From Rubripirellula tenax (GTDB lineage: Bacteria > Planctomycetota > Planctomycetia > Pirellulales > Pirellulaceae): a stretch of DNA of 64,000 bases. Shown one piece after another: positions 61,557-64,000 of the stretch. The notes under the pieces were generated by a model that ran no database searches, was not told where the DNA came from, and was given only the letters and a program-made list of their open reading frames with translations. The translations under genes were made by a program, and so were the position numbers. Where the stretch lies: assembly GCF_007860125.1 (NCBI RefSeq), contig NZ_SJPW01000003.1:186001-250000 (forward strand), written 5' to 3'. Position 1 is the stretch's first letter. Every line of letters starts with the position of its first letter.

Positions 61557-61754
61557 CGGCCATTCGGCACAACCGTTACGTCTGGAACGGCCCGCCCCCC
61601 GAACGGCCCTTGCTTGTCGTGCGCGGCGAAATTGCGTCGATCCGAACAACTGTTCCAACCGACTTGACCCTTGAAGGGTTTTGCGGCGTTGGCTGCACCC
61701 TCATCAACCGACGTGATCAACGATCACGACTTGAAGGGATCAGCCGGAACACTT

Positions 61755-63296
61755 GTGACCATGATCGACCCGATTCGTACTCCGCACAACCGACCGGCGC
61801 GTCCAGCTGATGCGCCGCATTCGCGTTGTTTTGGATTGCGGATCGAAAGCCATCTCTTGCAGGTTGCAATTGCGACGCCGATCGACGATCAGCGTTTCCA
61901 AATCGAGATCGACGAAATTGAGAGTAAGTCAACGACGGGCTGGCTCGAAACGGGCGAGCAAGAGAACTTCGTTGAGGCCTTGATCGACTTGGTCGACCGC
62001 CACAATATGCACCGACATCCGGTCGCGGTTTCGTTAGACGGCGACTTCTGTGTCACGCGAATCACGACCGGCACGGTTGACGATGTCAATCGCGAATTGT
62101 CGACGCTGGCCCAACGGATCCCACGATACCTGCAACTCGGTCCCGGCGAAAAAGTCACCGGAAGTACGCGTCGTAAAATCGATGCGACGACGGACTATGC
62201 CGTCACAGGTGTCGTCAACCGATCGCTCATTCAATTGATCTACGACTCGTTACGCTTGGCCGACATCGAAGTCACATGGGTCGAACCGTCGTTAGTTGGT
62301 CTGGCTCGCTTGATCGGACAGCCGACGCTATGGGGCGATCAACCGATCATGATCGCAGACGGTACCGGAAAACGATGGGACGTGGGCATCGCATGTTCCG
62401 GTCGTCTGCTGCTGGACTATCGTCCCGCCAACGCCGATAGCGAACAGGGCCTAACCAGAGCACTCGACGGACACATCGCGCGACTGAAACGGTTTTGCCA
62501 CAAGCAACTGCGTGGAAATTCCAGCGAACTTGATTCGATGCTGATTTGTGGAAACGGAAACAAACCTGCCCGAGCACTAGCTGCGATCGGCGACAACTTG
62601 GGTTTGAAGCCCAACGTACTTCAGGTTCCCCTGCTGCCCGAACTGTACGAGATCGCCGATCATGATCGACGATCACAATGTGTGCCCGCTGTGGCGACAG
62701 TTTACCCGTTGCTAACGGGCGTGTCAGCGGCGGACGTTCCCGACTTGCTAGTTCAGGTCCGGCGGGCTCCCGACCTTTCGTGGCCTCAACAAATCATCCG
62801 ACAATTCTGGCCCGTCGCCATCGCGGCTTTGGTTCTGATTGTGCCCTACGGCCTGGTGACCAAAGAACGGCGTCGTCACGCAGGTTCAACCGACGGACGC
62901 GCATCGCTGGAATCCGAAATCGTTGCCAGCAACATCAAGTTCACCCACCTGGCCAGCCAGCGCGAATTGTTCAATCACTTTCGGGCCATCCGTCAACAAA
63001 CGTGGGAACCGAATTGGTCCGAAATGCTGACGCACATCACCAAGAGCCTTCCCAGCTCGGCAAAGTTAAACGAGTTTCGCGTCGAGTCCAGCGACCAAAT
63101 TTCAATGGATGGAACCGTGATGGAGGAAACCGTGGTCTACGAAGTCGTCAACACGCTTCGACGTCTGCCATCGGTGACGCAGGTTGCTCTGCGTGGAACC
63201 ACACCGGAACGCGACAGTCAATCGACTCGCTTCTCCATCAGCTTGACAACAAAATCCGCCCCAAAATCGACAACGACGGGAGCCGGCGATGAGTAG
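61755..63296 (+). CDS. PilM/GspL-like actin-fold ATPase fused to a PilN-like membrane segment
   Basis: About 513 residues from GTG 61755 (or ATG 61761 two codons on). Residues about 20-340 resemble the PilM/type II secretion GspL cytoplasmic fold (CFGLRIESHLLQVAI; IMIADGTGKRWDVGI; LICGNGNKPARAL). A membrane helix (FWPVAIAALVLIVPYGLV) near 380 and a periplasmic tail with HITKSLPSSAKLNEFRV follow, like PilN. The next gene is PilO-like and overlaps it by 8 bp. So it may be a fused PilM-PilN, as in GspL. Confidence 0.68.
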   Translation: MTMIDPIRTPHNRPARPADAPHSRCFGLRIESHLLQVAIATPIDDQRFQIEIDEIESKSTTGWLETGEQENFVEALIDLVDRHNMHRHPVAVSLDGDFCVTRITTGTVDDVNRELSTLAQRIPRYLQLGPGEKVTGSTRRKIDATTDYAVTGVVNRSLIQLIYDSLRLADIEVTWVEPSLVGLARLIGQPTLWGDQPIMIADGTGKRWDVGIACSGRLLLDYRPANADSEQGLTRALDGHIARLKRFCHKQLRGNSSELDSMLICGNGNKPARALAAIGDNLGLKPNVLQVPLLPELYEIADHDRRSQCVPAVATVYPLLTGVSAADVPDLLVQVRRAPDLSWPQQIIRQFWPVAIAALVLIVPYGLVTKERRRHAGSTDGRASLESEIVASNIKFTHLASQRELFNHFRAIRQQTWEPNWSEMLTHITKSLPSSAKLNEFRVESSDQISMDGTVMEETVVYEVVNTLRRLPSVTQVALRGTTPERDSQSTRFSISLTTKSAPKSTTTGAGDE

Positions 63297-63999
63297 TTCG
63301 AAAACGCGCCACTCACCACGTGTGCGGCGCGCCACTCATCATGATCGCGTCGTACGTGCGTTGGTCGCAGCGGTCAGTTTGATCACGGTTGTCACTTTTG
63401 CGATTCCGTGGACCAACGAGTACTTCGACCTGCAGCGTGATGCGGCGGAAATGATCGACTTGGAAACAAAGCTCGCCCAAACCCGCGAACGACAAGACTT
63501 GCTTGAGCGCGTCGAAGAGCAACTCACATCCGATCTAAGCCACTTCGTCGACGTCAACATCTCGCCAACGAACATTGAAACGGTACGGGAAAGACTGATC
63601 CAAATTGTCCGTTCGGCAGAAGCCCGAATCCGGCGACTCGAAATTTCGCCGGGCGATTCTCGCCCTTGGGCGATCGAGTCGGATGACGCACGGTTGGAAG
63701 CGAAACCCATCTACGCCGAGGATTCGCAATTCGCATTGCATATGCACACCATCGAACTTCAGGCGGACGGCCCCCTGAAAGGCGTTGAAAAAATCTTGAC
63801 CGAAGTCGCGAACAACGGATGGATGATGACAACAAAAAATTTGTCCATAGCGCCCACTGGGGCTCGTGAATCGCCCATGAAATTGGAAATTCGCTTTGTG
63901 ATCTATGGATTGAAGCCGATCGCCGTGGACCCCGATTCCGGGGATTCGCAGGTTCCCAATGAGTTCGCTCGCCTGCCCGTTGGGGGCGTCGTGCGCTGA
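63289..63999 (+). CDS. PilO/GspM-like membrane protein
   Basis: 236 residues, complete: the stop is the last codon before the window end. Basic N terminus (MSSSKTRHSPRVRR), one membrane helix (VVRALVAAVSLITVVTFAIP), a coiled coil (DAAEMIDLETKLAQTRERQDLLERVEEQ), then a ferredoxin-like fold with HMHTIELQADGPLKGVEKILTEV. Size and order after a PilM/N-like gene fit PilO/GspM, part of the inner-membrane alignment complex of type IV pili or type II secretion. Confidence 0.68.
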   Translation: MSSSKTRHSPRVRRATHHDRVVRALVAAVSLITVVTFAIPWTNEYFDLQRDAAEMIDLETKLAQTRERQDLLERVEEQLTSDLSHFVDVNISPTNIETVRERLIQIVRSAEARIRRLEISPGDSRPWAIESDDARLEAKPIYAEDSQFALHMHTIELQADGPLKGVEKILTEVANNGWMMTTKNLSIAPTGARESPMKLEIRFVIYGLKPIAVDPDSGDSQVPNEFARLPVGGVVR

Positions 64000-64000
64000 C

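Overview
This 64 kb window reads as chromosomal DNA of a planctomycete, most likely a Pirellulales bacterium (Rhodopirellula/Rubripirellula-like). The clues are a Cys-type sulfatase, a paired cytochrome/DUF1549/DUF1553 protein and Tat-exported DUF1501 protein, an XylR-type AraC regulator with a sugar-binding domain, a Ser/Thr kinase with one membrane span and TPRs, a PEP-CTERM protein, DUF1573 and multiheme cytochromes c, moderately high G+C and small mixed-strand operons. Genus is inference; no rRNA is present.

Layout. 1-4.5 kb: an edge-truncated ABC ATPase with a coupled membrane-anchored protein, an NHL-repeat protein and a sulfatase. 4.5-15.7 kb, minus strand: a tetraheme lipoprotein with a UshA-like region, a DUF1573 protein, an O-antigen ligase/polymerase-like protein, a WecA-like glycosyl-phosphotransferase, then 4-alpha-glucanotransferase and glycogen phosphorylase. 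16-25.8 kb: a PRMT-like methyltransferase, PEP-CTERM protein, heptaheme cytochrome, RtcB RNA ligase with a T-arm-like structured leader, a gene graveyard (AraC and RAYT transposase relics), a kinase and the XylR regulator. 26-30.3 kb: the DUF1549/DUF1553-DUF1501 pair. 30.4-34 kb: four overlapping genes for pseudopilins and a pilus-assembly-type protein. 34-43 kb: oxidoreductase, thioredoxin, a divergent MurB, FtsQ-like protein, diaminopimelate decarboxylase, SGNH-TPR protein, LexA and UppP. 42.6-49.9 kb: a DUF368 (PopT-type) transporter divergent from uppP, FetAB-like ABC genes, an MBOAT/SGNH acylation pair, a cyclophilin and a beta-helix protein.

50-58.6 kb is informational: type II glutamine synthetase, then tRNA-Thr(UGU)-Tyr(GUA)-Gly(UCC)-Thr(GGU)-tuf-tRNA-Trp-secE-nusG-rplK. 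This is the arrangement of E. coli thrU-tyrU-glyT-thrT-tufB followed by secE-nusG-rplK, but it stops after rplK: rplA, rplJL and rpoBC do not follow. Long intergenic hairpins are inserted between these genes. After them come a DEAD-box helicase, a very small basic-acidic protein whose best start is a non-canonical AUC, and a cold-shock protein. 58.7-64 kb: a cyclopropane-fatty-acid synthase, a VOC protein, a DUF374 acyltransferase and PilM/N-PilO-type genes that may belong with the pseudopilin cluster.

A theme is envelope construction: undecaprenyl-phosphate use and recycling (WecA-like, UppP, PopT), peptidoglycan precursors (LysA, MurB-like, FtsQ-like), polysaccharide polymerisation and O-acylation, and a type II secretion/type IV pilus-like machine. 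No CRISPR array, complete insertion sequence, prophage or known defence system was recognised. The best candidates for something new are the AUC-start small gene, the structured RNA before rtcB, the pseudopilin fused to a beta-sandwich-like domain, the MurB homologue lacking catalytic residues, and the long hairpin family in the tRNA/ribosomal region.
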